Source: Sphingomonas sp. Leaf339 (GTDB lineage: Bacteria > Pseudomonadota > Alphaproteobacteria > Sphingomonadales > Sphingomonadaceae). Taken from it: a stretch of 64,000 bases of DNA. The stretch's first letter is position 1, and each line of letters starts with the position of its first letter. Shown piece after piece: positions 9,203-20,176 of the stretch. The stretch is taken from the NCBI RefSeq assembly GCF_001426195.1, contig NZ_LMRS01000001.1:312501-376500 (forward strand), read 5' to 3'. The notes under the pieces were generated by a model that saw only the letters and a program-made list of their open reading frames with translations, was not told the DNA's origin and did not search any database. The translations under genes were made by a program, and so were the position numbers.

Positions 9203-9994
9203 ATGGCCGAATTCGCCCTCCCCAAGAACAGCAAGATCAAGCAGGGTGTCACCCATGCCGCGGCGACCGCGCCGGCGGGGAAGGACCGGCTGAAGAAGTT
9301 CAAGGTCTATCGTTACGAACCCGATAGCGGCGAGAATCCCCGTTACGACACGTTCGAGATCAACCTCGACGATTGCGGCCCGATGGTGCTCGACGCACTC
9401 ATCAAGATGAAGGGTGAACAGGACAGCTCGCTCACCTTCCGCCGCTCGTGCCGCGAGGGCATCTGCGGGTCGTGCTCGATGAATATCGACGGCAAGAACG
9501 GCCTCGCCTGCACCACCGCGATCGAGGATGTGAAGGGCGATATCCGCATCACCCCGCTGCCGCACATGGACGTGGTGAAGGATCTGGTGCCCGACTTCAC
9601 GCACTTCTACGCGCAGTACAGCTCGATCAAGCCGTGGTTGCAGACGGTCACGCCGCCGCCCTCGGGCAAGGAGCGGCTGCAGTCGCCGGAGGATCGCAAC
9701 AAGCTGGATGGCCTGTACGAGTGCATCCTGTGCGCCTGCTGCTCGACGAGCTGCCCCAGCTATTGGTGGAACAGCGACAAGTTCCTCGGCCCGGCGATCC
9801 TGTTGCAGGCCTATCGCTGGCTGGCCGACAGCCGCGACGAGATGACCGGCGAGCGGCTCGATGAGCTGGAGGATCCGTTCCGTCTGTATCGTTGCCACAC
9901 GATCATGAACTGCGCGAACGTTTGCCCCAAGGGCCTGAACCCTGCCAAGGCGATCGCCGAGATCAAGAAGATGGAAGCCGAGCGGATCGTCTGA
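9203..9994 (+). CDS. sdhB: Succinate dehydrogenase iron-sulfur subunit SdhB
   Basis: Electron-transfer subunit of complex II that relays electrons from SdhA to quinone through three Fe-S centres. All ligands are visible: the [2Fe-2S] motif [13 protein letters not shown] with a later Cys, the [4Fe-4S] motif [12 protein letters not shown], and the [3Fe-4S] region [17 protein letters not shown]. The 263-residue length and the C-terminal [14 protein letters not shown] are typical for alphaproteobacteria. It is separated from sdhA by two protease-like genes on the same strand; whether it shares the sdhC promoter is unclear. The thioesterase gene begins 4 nt after its stop. Confidence 0.96.
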   Translation: MAEFALPKNSKIKQGVTHAAATAPAGKDRLKKFKVYRYEPDSGENPRYDTFEINLDDCGPMVLDALIKMKGEQDSSLTFRRSCREGICGSCSMNIDGKNGLACTTAIEDVKGDIRITPLPHMDVVKDLVPDFTHFYAQYSSIKPWLQTVTPPPSGKERLQSPEDRNKLDGLYECILCACCSTSCPSYWWNSDKFLGPAILLQAYRWLADSRDEMTGERLDELEDPFRLYRCHTIMNCANVCPKGLNPAKAIAEIKKMEAERIV

Positions 9995-9998
9995 TCCG

Positions 9999-10448
9999 TT
10001 GACGCCGCCTTTTACGGAGATCGATGCCGCCGGCCATCCGGGCTGGCGGCAATGGGAACCGAGCGACCCCACCCGGTTCAATTCGCTGCTCGGCCCGATC
10101 CTGTTCCGGGTCGATGGTGCCTCCGTCCGCGTCCGTATGACGCCGGAGCATCGCCATTCCAACGTCCGCGACGCCGTGCATGGCGGCGTCATCCTCGCCT
10201 TCATCGATATCTCGCTGTTCGCCGCCGCGCGCGGCTTTGGCGTGATCGAGGCGGGGACGGCGGTCACGCTGGGGCTGGATACGCAGTTCATCGGCGCCGG
10301 CGCGATCGGTCGCCCGATCGAGGCGCAGGTCGATCTGCTCAAGGAAACCGGGCGGCTGCTGTTCCTGCGCGGTCTCGTCGTCCAGGGCGATGACGAAACC
10401 CGCATCGCCGCCTTTTCCGGAACCATCAGAAAGTCGTTGTCGAAATGA
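9999..10448 (+). CDS. PaaI-family hotdog thioesterase
   Basis: A 149-residue single hotdog-fold protein of the PaaI type, expected to hydrolyse acyl-CoA thioesters. VHGGVILAFIDISLF carries the family HGG motif and the acidic residue of the active-site helix. The substrate is unknown. The start is a TTG at 9999, four bases after the sdhB stop, so translation probably depends on ribosomes leaving sdhB. The stop overlaps the zapE start (ATGA), giving a coupled sdhB-thioesterase-zapE unit. Confidence 0.8.
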   Translation: MTPPFTEIDAAGHPGWRQWEPSDPTRFNSLLGPILFRVDGASVRVRMTPEHRHSNVRDAVHGGVILAFIDISLFAAARGFGVIEAGTAVTLGLDTQFIGAGAIGRPIEAQVDLLKETGRLLFLRGLVVQGDDETRIAAFSGTIRKSLSK

Positions 10449-11545
10449 GCGCCGTCCTCGCCGCCTATGACGCGTTGGTCGCCGCCGGCGAATTGCGCCC
10501 CGATCCGGAACAGGCCGCCGCCGCCCTGCGCCTCGATGCGCTGGCCACCGAGCTGGAGCATCCCCGCAAATCCGGCTTCTTCCGTCGCAAGGCGGTGGCC
10601 CCGCGCGGCGTCTATGCATGGGGCGATGTCGGCCGCGGCAAGTCGATGCTGATGGACCTGTTCTACGATCACCTGGCGATCGACCGCAAACGCCGCGCCC
10701 ACTTCGCTGAATTCATGATCGAGGTCCACGGCCGCATCGCCATCGAACGACGCAAGGAACAGGGCGACCCGATCCTCCCCGTCGCCGCCGCTCTGGCGGA
10801 GGAGGCGCGGCTGCTCGCGTTCGACGAAATGATGGTCACGAACAGCCCCGACGCGATGATCCTGTCGCGGCTGTTCACCGCGCTGATCGAGGCGGGGGTG
10901 ACGATCGTCACCACGTCGAACCGCGCGCCCGCCGATCTCTACAAGAACGGCCTTAACCGCGAACATTTCCTGCCCTTCATCGCGCTGATCCAGCAGACGC
11001 TGGACGTCGTGACGCTGAACGGCCCGATCGATTATCGCCGCGATCGGCTGGGCAGCCAGGATACATGGCTGGTCCCCAATGGGGCGGCGGCGACCGCAAA
11101 CCTGTCCGCCGCGTTCTTCCGCCTGACCGATCACGAGGTGACGGAGCCGATCCCGTCAGAGGAGCTGAAGGTACAGGGCCGCACGCTGCGGGTGCCCAAG
11201 GCGCTGAAGGGCGTGGCGGTGTTCTCGTTCAAGAAGCTGTGCGGCGAGGCGCGCGGTGCGGCGGATTATCTCGCCATCGCCCGCCGCTTCCACACCGTCA
11301 TCCTCGTCGGCATCCCCCGCCTCGGACCGGATAGTCGCAACGAAGCAGCCCGGTTCGTGGCGCTGATCGATGCGCTGTACGAGCATAAGGTGAAGCTGCT
11401 CGCCGCTGCCGACGCCGAGCCGGGCGACCTCTATGCGGTGGGCGACGGCCTGTTCGAATTTCAGCGGACGGTGAGTCGGTTGGAGGAGATGCGGTCGGAC
11501 GAATATCTGGCACAGGGGCACGGCGCGGATGGCGAGACGGCTTAG
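10445..11545 (+). CDS. zapE: Cell division protein ZapE (AFG1-like ATPase)
   Basis: An AFG1/ZapE P-loop ATPase. In E. coli ZapE acts at the constricting FtsZ ring, and the mitochondrial homologue helps turn over respiratory subunits. The 366-residue protein has Walker A GDVGRGKSMLMDLFY and a Walker B region reading LLAFDEMMVTN, where the family more often has FDEFQVTD. A sensor-like TSNRAP and the family segment LYKNGLNREHFLPFI follow. The ATG overlaps the thioesterase stop. Placement beside succinate dehydrogenase genes recalls the mitochondrial role, but this is inference. Confidence 0.9.
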   Translation: MSAVLAAYDALVAAGELRPDPEQAAAALRLDALATELEHPRKSGFFRRKAVAPRGVYAWGDVGRGKSMLMDLFYDHLAIDRKRRAHFAEFMIEVHGRIAIERRKEQGDPILPVAAALAEEARLLAFDEMMVTNSPDAMILSRLFTALIEAGVTIVTTSNRAPADLYKNGLNREHFLPFIALIQQTLDVVTLNGPIDYRRDRLGSQDTWLVPNGAAATANLSAAFFRLTDHEVTEPIPSEELKVQGRTLRVPKALKGVAVFSFKKLCGEARGAADYLAIARRFHTVILVGIPRLGPDSRNEAARFVALIDALYEHKVKLLAAADAEPGDLYAVGDGLFEFQRTVSRLEEMRSDEYLAQGHGADGETA

Positions 11546-11580
11546 CGAAGCTACACCGTACGTCATCAAGCCCGGCCAGC

Positions 11581-11615
11581 GCGGCAAAGCCCGCCACAAG
11601 GCGCGGCTTTGCCGC
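11581..11615. terminator. Hairpin after zapE, possible terminator
   Basis: GCGGCAAAGCC and GGCTTTGCCGC form an 11-bp perfect stem 36 nt after the zapE stop. There is no T-run, so termination would need Rho or would be weak. The next gene, mdh, is 160 nt further on. Confidence 0.45.
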
Positions 11616-11670
11616 GTCTGACGGCGGGCGGGGTTACTAAGCCGGCACCTGAACCAAGCCTGACAACATT

Positions 11671-11695
11671 ATTGCACTTGCGAACCATATGCAAT
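11671..11695. promoter_or_regulatory. Inverted repeat upstream of mdh, possible operator
   Basis: ATTGCA and TGCAAT flank 13 bases about 80 nt before mdh, in an AT-richer stretch. A related near-palindrome (TGCAATCATTGTA) lies about 35 nt before the sdhC start. The spacing suits a dimeric regulator, but no known consensus is matched confidently. Confidence 0.25.
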
Positions 11696-11719
11696 AAAGC
11701 CATTTAGAGGTTGCCCTAG

Positions 11720-12736
<1,017 letters not shown>

Positions 12737-12747
12737 GTTGACTAATC

Positions 12748-13127
12748 TGTTCCCCGGCGAAGGCCGGGGCCCAGTTGGGAACGTTTCGAGGTGGAAAAGG
12801 CCGGGTTCGTCTACATCATGGCGAACGAACGAAACGGCACGATCTATCTCGGGGTGACCAGCGATCTGGCGAAGCGGGTGTGGGAACACCGCAACGCCAT
12901 CGTCGCCGGGTTCACGAAGAAATACGGTTGTTATTTGCTCGTCTGGTACGAGTCATATGACGACCTGAAAGCCGCCAGGCAGCGAGAGCTGCGGATGAAG
13001 GAATGGAAACGGGTCTGGAAGGTGAAAGAAATCGAAGGGATGAACCCAGAATGGGAAGATCTGTTCGATACGCTGTTGCCAAACTGACCCGCTTTCCCAA
13101 CTGGGCCCCGGCCTCCGCCGGGGAACA
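12748..13127. mobile_element. GIY-YIG gene bounded by 33-bp inverted repeats (family A, long copy)
   Basis: The two ends, 12748-12780 and 13095-13127, are inverted copies of one 33-bp sequence with a single mismatch. They start TGTTCCCCGGCG at the outside and end CCAGTTGGGA at the inside. Each arm contains its own small hairpin (CCCCGGC...GCCGGGG). The 380-bp interior-plus-arms unit is almost filled by the GIY-YIG gene: 10 nt separate it from the left arm and 7 nt from the right arm. Two short copies lie at 18.5 and 48.0 kb. I infer a small mobile or REP-like element with its own nuclease; no target-site duplication is obvious. Confidence 0.6.
12791..13087 (+). CDS. GIY-YIG nuclease family protein
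   Basis: A 98-residue stand-alone GIY-YIG domain (UPF0213/YhbQ-like). FVYIM at residues 7-11 and TIYLGVTSDL at about 18-27 form the GIY...YIG strands. The catalytic Arg/His helix reads KRVWEHR, and the Glu lies in ARQRELRMKEWKR, so all expected active-site residues are present. The family includes structure-specific and homing-type nucleases; the role of the short bacterial forms is poorly known. The GTG start is the only one that keeps the first strand. The gene fills the space between two inverted 33-bp repeats, splitting mdh from sucD. Confidence 0.88.
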   Translation: MEKAGFVYIMANERNGTIYLGVTSDLAKRVWEHRNAIVAGFTKKYGCYLLVWYESYDDLKAARQRELRMKEWKRVWKVKEIEGMNPEWEDLFDTLLPN

Positions 13128-13143
13128 AGAGGAAGAGAATTAG

Positions 13144-14028
13144 ATGAGCATCCTCGTCGACCGTAATACCAAGGTCATCACCCAGGGCATGACCGGCGAA
13201 ACCGGCAGCTTCCATACCAAGGCGGCGCTGGAATACGGCACGCAGATGGTCGGCGGCGTCACGCCGGGCAAGGGCGGCACCACGCACCTCGACCTGCCGG
13301 TGTACAACACCGTGGCCGAAGCCAAGGCGAAGACCGGCGCGACCGCGTCGGTGATCTACGTGCCGCCGCCCTTCGCCGCCGATTCGATCCTTGAGGCGAT
13401 TGATGCCGATATCGAACTGATCGTCGCGATCACCGAGGGTATTCCGGTACTCGACATGGTCAAGGTGAAGCGTGCGCTGTCGGGTTCGAAGTCGCGGCTG
13501 ATCGGTCCGAACTGCCCTGGCGTGCTGACGCCCGGCCAGTGCAAGATCGGCATCATGCCCGGCTCGATCTTTAAGCAGGGTTCGGTCGGCGTCGTCTCGC
13601 GCTCCGGCACGCTGACCTATGAGGCGGTGTTCCAGACCTCGAACGCCGGTCTCGGCCAGACCACGGCGGTCGGTATCGGCGGCGATCCCGTCAACGGCAC
13701 GAACTTCATCGACGTGCTGGAGTTGTTCCTCGCCGATGACGCGACGGAATCGATCATCATGATCGGCGAAATTGGCGGCGACGCCGAGGAGCAGGCCGCA
13801 CAGTTCCTGATCGACGAGGCCAAGCGTGGCCGCAAGAAGCCGATGGCCGGCTTCATCGCGGGCCGCACGGCGCCGCCGGGTCGTCGCATGGGCCATGCCG
13901 GCGCGATCGTGTCGGGCGGCAAGGGCGACGCCGAGAGCAAGATCGCGGCGATGGAAGCTGCCGGCATCAAGGTCGCGGCCAGCCCATCGGAGCTGGGTTC
14001 GACGCTGCTGGAAGTGTTGAACGGCTGA
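13144..14028 (+). CDS. sucD: Succinyl-CoA ligase (ADP-forming) alpha subunit SucD
   Basis: Alpha subunit of succinyl-CoA synthetase, which makes ATP or GTP from succinyl-CoA in the TCA cycle. The 294-residue protein binds CoA through its N-terminal Rossmann part ([18 protein letters not shown]). Its phosphorylated His lies in [11 protein letters not shown] near residue 250, and the GPNCPG motif is present. GAGGAAGAG precedes the ATG. The beta subunit gene sucC, usually just upstream, is not in this window; its normal place holds the GIY-YIG element. Confidence 0.96.
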   Translation: MSILVDRNTKVITQGMTGETGSFHTKAALEYGTQMVGGVTPGKGGTTHLDLPVYNTVAEAKAKTGATASVIYVPPPFAADSILEAIDADIELIVAITEGIPVLDMVKVKRALSGSKSRLIGPNCPGVLTPGQCKIGIMPGSIFKQGSVGVVSRSGTLTYEAVFQTSNAGLGQTTAVGIGGDPVNGTNFIDVLELFLADDATESIIMIGEIGGDAEEQAAQFLIDEAKRGRKKPMAGFIAGRTAPPGRRMGHAGAIVSGGKGDAESKIAAMEAAGIKVAASPSELGSTLLEVLNG

Positions 14029-14037
14029 ACGAACAAT

Positions 14038-14140
14038 TCCCTCTCCCGTTGGGAGAGGGAGGGAGCGGCCACGGGTCGCGGAAGGGTGAGGGCAGATACG
14101 CTGCCTTGCCCTCACCCTTCCCTCTCCCGACGGGAGAGGG
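14038..14140. repeat. Intergenic inverted repeat, family B copy 1
   Basis: Left part: hairpin CCTCTCCCGTTGGGAGAGG followed later by GAAGGGTGAGGGCA. Right part: TGCCCTCACCCTTC followed by hairpin CCTCTCCCGACGGGAGAGG. The whole can fold back on itself. It ends about 17 nt before sucA. A second copy lies at 51.75-51.84 kb. Such CTCTCCC/GGGAGAG palindromes are common in sphingomonads and xanthomonads (recalled). Confidence 0.8.
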
Positions 14141-14156
14141 GGCGAAGGAATGAACG

Positions 14157-17132
14157 ATGGGCTACGAAGGCCAGGATTTCAACGACATCGCGCAGGGTGT
14201 CAGCCCCGCGTTCATCGAGGCGCTGTACGAGAAGTACGGCACCGATCCTGGTTCGATCGAGCCCGGCTGGCGCACCTTCTTCGAGGGGCTGGAAGGCTCT
14301 GCGCAGGGGCCGAGCTGGGAAAGCAAGCGCTGGCCGCTGACCACGACGGACGACCTGACGGCCGCGCTCGATCCCACCCAGATGGAGCCTGCACCCAAGC
14401 CGGCGCGCGGGGGCAAGCCCGCTGCCGCGCCGGCCGCCGCGGCGCCGTCGAAGGACGACATCATCAAGGCGGCCGGCGACGCGATCCGCGCGCAGCTGCT
14501 GATCCGCACGTACCGCGTGCGCGGTCACTTGGCCGCCAATCTCGATCCGTTGGGCCTGTCGAAGCGTGAGATGCCCGAGGATCTGAAGACCGAATATTAC
14601 GGCTTCACCGATGCCGACATCGATCGCCCCGTCTATCTGGGCGGTACGATGGGTTATGAGTGGGCGACGATCCGCCAGCTCGTCGACACGCTGCGCCGCA
14701 ACTACTGCGGCAATGTCGGCCTCGAATTCATGCACATCGTCGATGTCGAGGAACGCCGCTTCCTTCAGGAACGCATGGAGGGTCAGGACAAGGCGATCGA
14801 GTTCACCGCCGACGGCAAGAAGGCGATCCTGAGCAAGGTGATCGAGGCCGAGCAGTGGGAGAAGTTCCTGGGCCGTAAATATGTCGGCACCAAGCGCTTC
14901 GGCCTCGACGGTGGTGAGAGCATGATCCCCGCGCTGGAAAGCGTCATCAAGTATGGCGGCCAATACGGCGTCAACGAGATCGTTTTCGGCATGGCCCATC
15001 GCGGTCGCCTGAACGTGCTCGCTAACGTCATGTCCAAGCCGCTGCGCATCATCTTCCACGAATTCGCCGGCGGATCGGCCAATCCCGATGACATCGGCGG
15101 CTCGGGCGACGTGAAGTACCACCTCGGCACCAGCCATGACCGCGAATTCGACGGCCACAAGGTTCACATGAGCCTCGTTGCCAATCCGTCGCATCTTGAG
15201 GCCGCCGATCCCGTCGTACTGGGCAAGACCCGCGCGATCCAGACGCTATCGAACGATCTGAAGGAACACACCGCGGCATTGCCCGTGCTGATCCACGGCG
15301 ACGCGGCGTTCGCCGGGCAGGGCATCGTGTGGGAATGCCTCGGCTTCTCCGGCATCCGTGGCTACAACACGGGTGGCTGCGTTCACTTCATCATCAACAA
15401 TCAGGTCGGCTTCACCACCAGCCCACAGTTCGCGCGCAGTTCGCCCTATCCGTCGGATGTGGCGAAGGGCGTGCAGGCGCCGGTGTTCCATGTGAACGGC
15501 GACGATCCCGAAGCAGTGACCTTCGCCACCAAGATGGCGATGGAATTCCGCCAGAAGTTCCACCGCGACATCGTGATCGACATGTGGTGCTATCGCCGCT
15601 TCGGCCACAACGAGGGCGACGAGCCGAGCTTCACCCAGCCGCTGATGTACAAGGTCATCAAGGACCATCCCGCGGTCAGCGACATCTATTCCAAGCGCCT
15701 CGTCGGTGAGGGCGTGATTGATCAGGCGTGGGTCGACGAGAACGTCAAGCAGTACGTTACCCGGCTGGAAGGCGAGTTCGAGGCAGGCGCCAGCTACAAG
15801 CCGAACAAGGCGGACTGGTTCGCCGGCCGCTGGACCGGCCTGTCGGCGCCGACCGATGGCGAAACCGCGCGTCGCACCGCTGATACCGGCATTGCGCAGA
15901 AGCTGTTCGACAGCCTCGGCCGCACGCTGACGACCATCCCCGAGGGACTGGCCGTTCACAAGACGCTGTCCCGCGTGCTCGACGCCAAGCGCCAGATGTT
16001 CACGACCGGTGCGAATTTCGACTGGGCGACCGGTGAGGCGCTGGCCTTTGGTGCGCTGTTGTCGGAAGGTTATGGCGTCCGTCTGTCCGGTCAGGACTCC
16101 GGTCGCGGCACCTTCAGCCAGCGTCACGCGGTGTGGATCGACCAGACCGACGAGCACAAGTTCGTGCCGCTTCAGGGCATCGAACATGGCCGCTTCGAGG
16201 TGCTCGACAGCCCGCTGTCCGAATATGGCGTGCTGGGTTTCGAATATGGCTATGCGCTCGCCGATCCGAAGACGCTGGTGCTGTGGGAGGCGCAGTTCGG
16301 CGACTTCGTGAACGGCGCGCAGATCATGATCGACCAGTTCATCGCAAGCGGCGAGGCCAAGTGGCTGCGCGCGAACGGCCTCGTGATGCTGCTGCCGCAC
16401 GGATACGAAGGGCAGGGGCCGGAGCATAGCTCGGCACGGCCGGAGCGTTTCCTGCAACTATGCGCGGGCGACAATATGCAGGTCGCCAACTGCACCACGC
16501 CGGCCAATTACTACCACCTGCTGCGCCGGCAGATGCATCGCAGCTTCCGCAAGCCGCTGATCGTGATGACGCCGAAGTCGTTGCTCCGTCACAAGCTGGC
16601 GGTCAGCAAGGCGGAGGATTTCCTCGGCGATACGCATTTCCAGCGGATGCTGTCGGACACCAATGGTGCGCCCGATGCGGAAACGACGCGGCTCGTCCTG
16701 TGCACCGGCAAGGTCGCGTACGACCTGATGGAGGCGCGCGATGCGGCGGGCGACACGGGCACGCAGATCGTCCGTGTCGAACAGCTCTATCCGTTCCCCG
16801 GCGAACCGCTGGCAAATCGCGTCGCCCGGATGCCGAACCTGCGTGATGTCGTCTGGGCGCAGGAAGAGCCGAAGAACCAGGGTTACTGGTTCTTCGTCGA
16901 GCCGCTGATCGAGGAATCGCTCGCCGCCGCGAATGCTACCGTGAAGCGCGCGCGCTTTGCCGGTCGCACCGCCGCGGCCTCGCCCGCCACCGGCCTGATG
17001 AAGCGGCACACCGCCGAACAGGGCGCGCTGGTCGCCGATGCGCTGGGGCATAACGTCCGCGAGGAAATCCGCCGGACGCGCGCCGAAGACAGCACAACCA
17101 CCGCCCGGCCCGCCCAGGCACCGAGCAGCTAG
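14157..17132 (+). CDS. sucA: 2-oxoglutarate dehydrogenase E1 component SucA
   Basis: Thiamine-diphosphate-dependent E1 subunit that decarboxylates 2-oxoglutarate and transfers the succinyl group to SucB lipoyl groups. The protein is 991 residues, within the usual range (about 930-1000). It has the N-terminal FNDIAQGVSPAFIEALY, an Ala/Pro-rich linker, MAHRGRLNVLANVM, the TPP region around GDAAFAGQGIVWECLGFSG, and the C-terminal transketolase-like part (LPHGYEGQGPEHSSAR, EEPKNQGYW). GAAGGAA lies upstream of the ATG. A fold-back repeat fills most of the 128-nt gap after sucD. Confidence 0.97.
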   Translation: MGYEGQDFNDIAQGVSPAFIEALYEKYGTDPGSIEPGWRTFFEGLEGSAQGPSWESKRWPLTTTDDLTAALDPTQMEPAPKPARGGKPAAAPAAAAPSKDDIIKAAGDAIRAQLLIRTYRVRGHLAANLDPLGLSKREMPEDLKTEYYGFTDADIDRPVYLGGTMGYEWATIRQLVDTLRRNYCGNVGLEFMHIVDVEERRFLQERMEGQDKAIEFTADGKKAILSKVIEAEQWEKFLGRKYVGTKRFGLDGGESMIPALESVIKYGGQYGVNEIVFGMAHRGRLNVLANVMSKPLRIIFHEFAGGSANPDDIGGSGDVKYHLGTSHDREFDGHKVHMSLVANPSHLEAADPVVLGKTRAIQTLSNDLKEHTAALPVLIHGDAAFAGQGIVWECLGFSGIRGYNTGGCVHFIINNQVGFTTSPQFARSSPYPSDVAKGVQAPVFHVNGDDPEAVTFATKMAMEFRQKFHRDIVIDMWCYRRFGHNEGDEPSFTQPLMYKVIKDHPAVSDIYSKRLVGEGVIDQAWVDENVKQYVTRLEGEFEAGASYKPNKADWFAGRWTGLSAPTDGETARRTADTGIAQKLFDSLGRTLTTIPEGLAVHKTLSRVLDAKRQMFTTGANFDWATGEALAFGALLSEGYGVRLSGQDSGRGTFSQRHAVWIDQTDEHKFVPLQGIEHGRFEVLDSPLSEYGVLGFEYGYALADPKTLVLWEAQFGDFVNGAQIMIDQFIASGEAKWLRANGLVMLLPHGYEGQGPEHSSARPERFLQLCAGDNMQVANCTTPANYYHLLRRQMHRSFRKPLIVMTPKSLLRHKLAVSKAEDFLGDTHFQRMLSDTNGAPDAETTRLVLCTGKVAYDLMEARDAAGDTGTQIVRVEQLYPFPGEPLANRVARMPNLRDVVWAQEEPKNQGYWFFVEPLIEESLAAANATVKRARFAGRTAAASPATGLMKRHTAEQGALVADALGHNVREEIRRTRAEDSTTTARPAQAPSS

Positions 17133-17209
17133 AACATTCATCACGGACGACCGCCGCCGGTCGTCCGGGCAACTGGTCCCGGCTTCCGGCGGGGTAGAAG
17201 GATAGAAAC

Positions 17210-18457
17210 ATGGCAACCGAAGTCACCGTCCCGGTCCTGGGCGAATCGATCACCGAAGCGACGCTCGGCGAATGGCTGAAGCAGCCGGGCGACGCGGTCG
17301 CGCTCGACGAGCCGATCGCCAGCCTTGAGACCGACAAGGTGTCGGTCGAGGTGCCGAGCCCCGTCGCGGGCGTGATGGGCCAGCACGCCGTCGCCGTCGG
17401 CGACACGGTGCAGGTCGGCGCGATGATCGCGACGATCGATGCGGCTGGCGATGCGCCCGCTCAGGCGGCGGCACCCACGCCTGCGGTGACCGCAGCGCCC
17501 GCTGCAGCGGCACCAGCCCCGGCACCAGCCCCCGCCGCTGCGCCAGCGGAAGAAACCCAGGGTGACGGCCCCGCCGCGCTCAGCCCCTCGGTCCGCCGGG
17601 CGGTGTTGGAACACGGCGTCGATCCCGCGACGATCAAGGGCACCGGCAAGGACGGCCGCATCACCAAGGAAGATGTCGAGGCCGCCGCCAGCGCGAAGCC
17701 GGCCGCTGCACCGGCGCCGGCCGCTGCCACCGCTCCCGCACCGGCCGCGACCGGCGGGCGCAAGGAGGAGCGCGTCCGCATGACGCGCCTACGCCAGACG
17801 ATCGCCAAGCGTCTGAAGGAAGCGCAGAACACCGCCGCGATGCTGACGACGTTCAACGACGTCGACATGACCGCGGTGATCGAGGCCCGCGCGAAGTACA
17901 AGGACCTGTTCGAGAAGAAGCATGGCGTCCGCCTCGGCTTCATGGGCTTCTTCGTGAAGGCCGCGACGATGGCGCTGAAGGACATCCCCTCGGTCAACGC
18001 CTCGATCGACGGCGACGACATCGTCTATCACGATTACGCCGATATCTCGGTCGCGGTGTCTTCGCCCGGCGGGCTCGTCGTGCCGGTGATCCGCGATGCG
18101 CAGGACCTGACGGTCGCCGGCATCGAGAAGACGATCGGCGACTTCGGCAAGCGCGCCAAGGAAGGCACGCTGAAGATGGACGAGATGAAGGGCGGCACCT
18201 TCACCATCTCGAACGGCGGCGTGTTCGGCTCGCTGATGTCGACCCCGATCATCAATCCGCCGCAGTCGGCGGTGCTGGGCCTCCACCGTATCGAGGACCG
18301 TCCGGTCGTCCGCGACGGCCAGGTCGTGGTGCGCCCGATGATGTACCTCGCCCTCAGCTACGACCACCGCCTGATCGACGGTCGTGAGGCGGTGACTTTC
18401 CTCGTCGCGCTGAAGAACGCGATCGAGGATCCGACGCGCATCCTGATCGACCTGTAA
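17210..18457 (+). CDS. sucB: Dihydrolipoyl succinyltransferase E2 (OdhB/SucB)
   Basis: E2 core of the 2-oxoglutarate dehydrogenase complex, moving the succinyl group from lipoamide to CoA. Order of domains in 415 residues: a lipoyl domain (1-77) with the lipoylated Lys in ETDKVSVE (K43), a long Ala/Pro linker, a peripheral subunit-binding domain (about 120-160, [20 protein letters not shown]), a second Ala/Pro linker, and a catalytic domain with [13 protein letters not shown] holding the active-site His and Asp. GAAGGATAGA precedes the ATG. It is followed by lpd after a 124-nt gap that contains a fold-back repeat. Confidence 0.96.
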   Translation: MATEVTVPVLGESITEATLGEWLKQPGDAVALDEPIASLETDKVSVEVPSPVAGVMGQHAVAVGDTVQVGAMIATIDAAGDAPAQAAAPTPAVTAAPAAAAPAPAPAPAAAPAEETQGDGPAALSPSVRRAVLEHGVDPATIKGTGKDGRITKEDVEAAASAKPAAAPAPAAATAPAPAATGGRKEERVRMTRLRQTIAKRLKEAQNTAAMLTTFNDVDMTAVIEARAKYKDLFEKKHGVRLGFMGFFVKAATMALKDIPSVNASIDGDDIVYHDYADISVAVSSPGGLVVPVIRDAQDLTVAGIEKTIGDFGKRAKEGTLKMDEMKGGTFTISNGGVFGSLMSTPIINPPQSAVLGLHRIEDRPVVRDGQVVVRPMMYLALSYDHRLIDGREAVTFLVALKNAIEDPTRILIDL

Positions 18458-18477
18458 GACATAAAGAACGGCCTGTA

Positions 18478-18575
18478 CCCCGGCGGAGGCCGGGGCCCAG
18501 TTGGGAAGGCAGATGTAACGGGGCGCAGCGTTCACTATATCTGCCCCGCAACTGGGCCCCGGCCTCCGCCGGGGA
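18478..18575. repeat. Family A inverted repeat, short copy between sucB and lpd
   Basis: The left arm (18478-18506, CCCCGGCGG...CCAGTTGGGA) faces a right arm (18549-18575, CAACTGGGCC...CCGGGGA). The 42-nt loop carries a further inner stem (GGCAGAT/ATCTGCC). The arms match those bounding the GIY-YIG gene near 12.7-13.1 kb almost base for base. The element lies inside the sucAB-lpd operon and ends just before the lpd ribosome-binding region. Confidence 0.85.
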
Positions 18576-18581
18576 ACGGAG

Positions 18582-19987
<1,406 letters not shown>

Positions 19988-19988
<1 letters not shown>

Positions 19989-20094
19989 CCCGGCCGCGCG
20001 GCACCGTGGCATTTGCTACGGTGCGCCATCGGCGGCCGGGCCGGCCGGCGGCGCCAAAGCGCCGTCCGACGTCACGGGACTTGCTCCCGTGACG
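19988..20094. terminator. Cluster of three hairpins after lpd
   Basis: Three stem-loops occur in a row: 19988-20041 with arms GCCCGGCCGC/GCGGCCGGGC and an inner GCACCGT/ACGGTGC, then GGCGCCAAAGCGCC, then 20070-20094 with CGTCACGGGA/TCCCGTGACG. No T-run follows. The position directly at the lpd stop suggests transcription termination or mRNA 3'-end protection for the TCA operon. Confidence 0.5.
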
Positions 20095-20176
20095 GCCCCC
20101 GTTCGGGCAGACACACTTCCTCCTTAAATGCGGAGTCTCTTGGTCAGCGAGGAAGAGAATAAAGCCGAACATTCCC

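Noticed and set aside
8780..11134. A 784-codon open frame on the minus strand opposite the ClpP-like, sdhB, thioesterase and zapE genes
   Set aside because: It is the antisense shadow of well-recognised genes in high-GC DNA, with Arg/His-rich low-complexity translation and no known motif.
12748..13127. Classical insertion sequence with DDE transposase
   Set aside because: The only gene inside is a 98-residue GIY-YIG protein; there is no DDE or HUH motif and no obvious target duplication. It is reported instead as a REP-like candidate.
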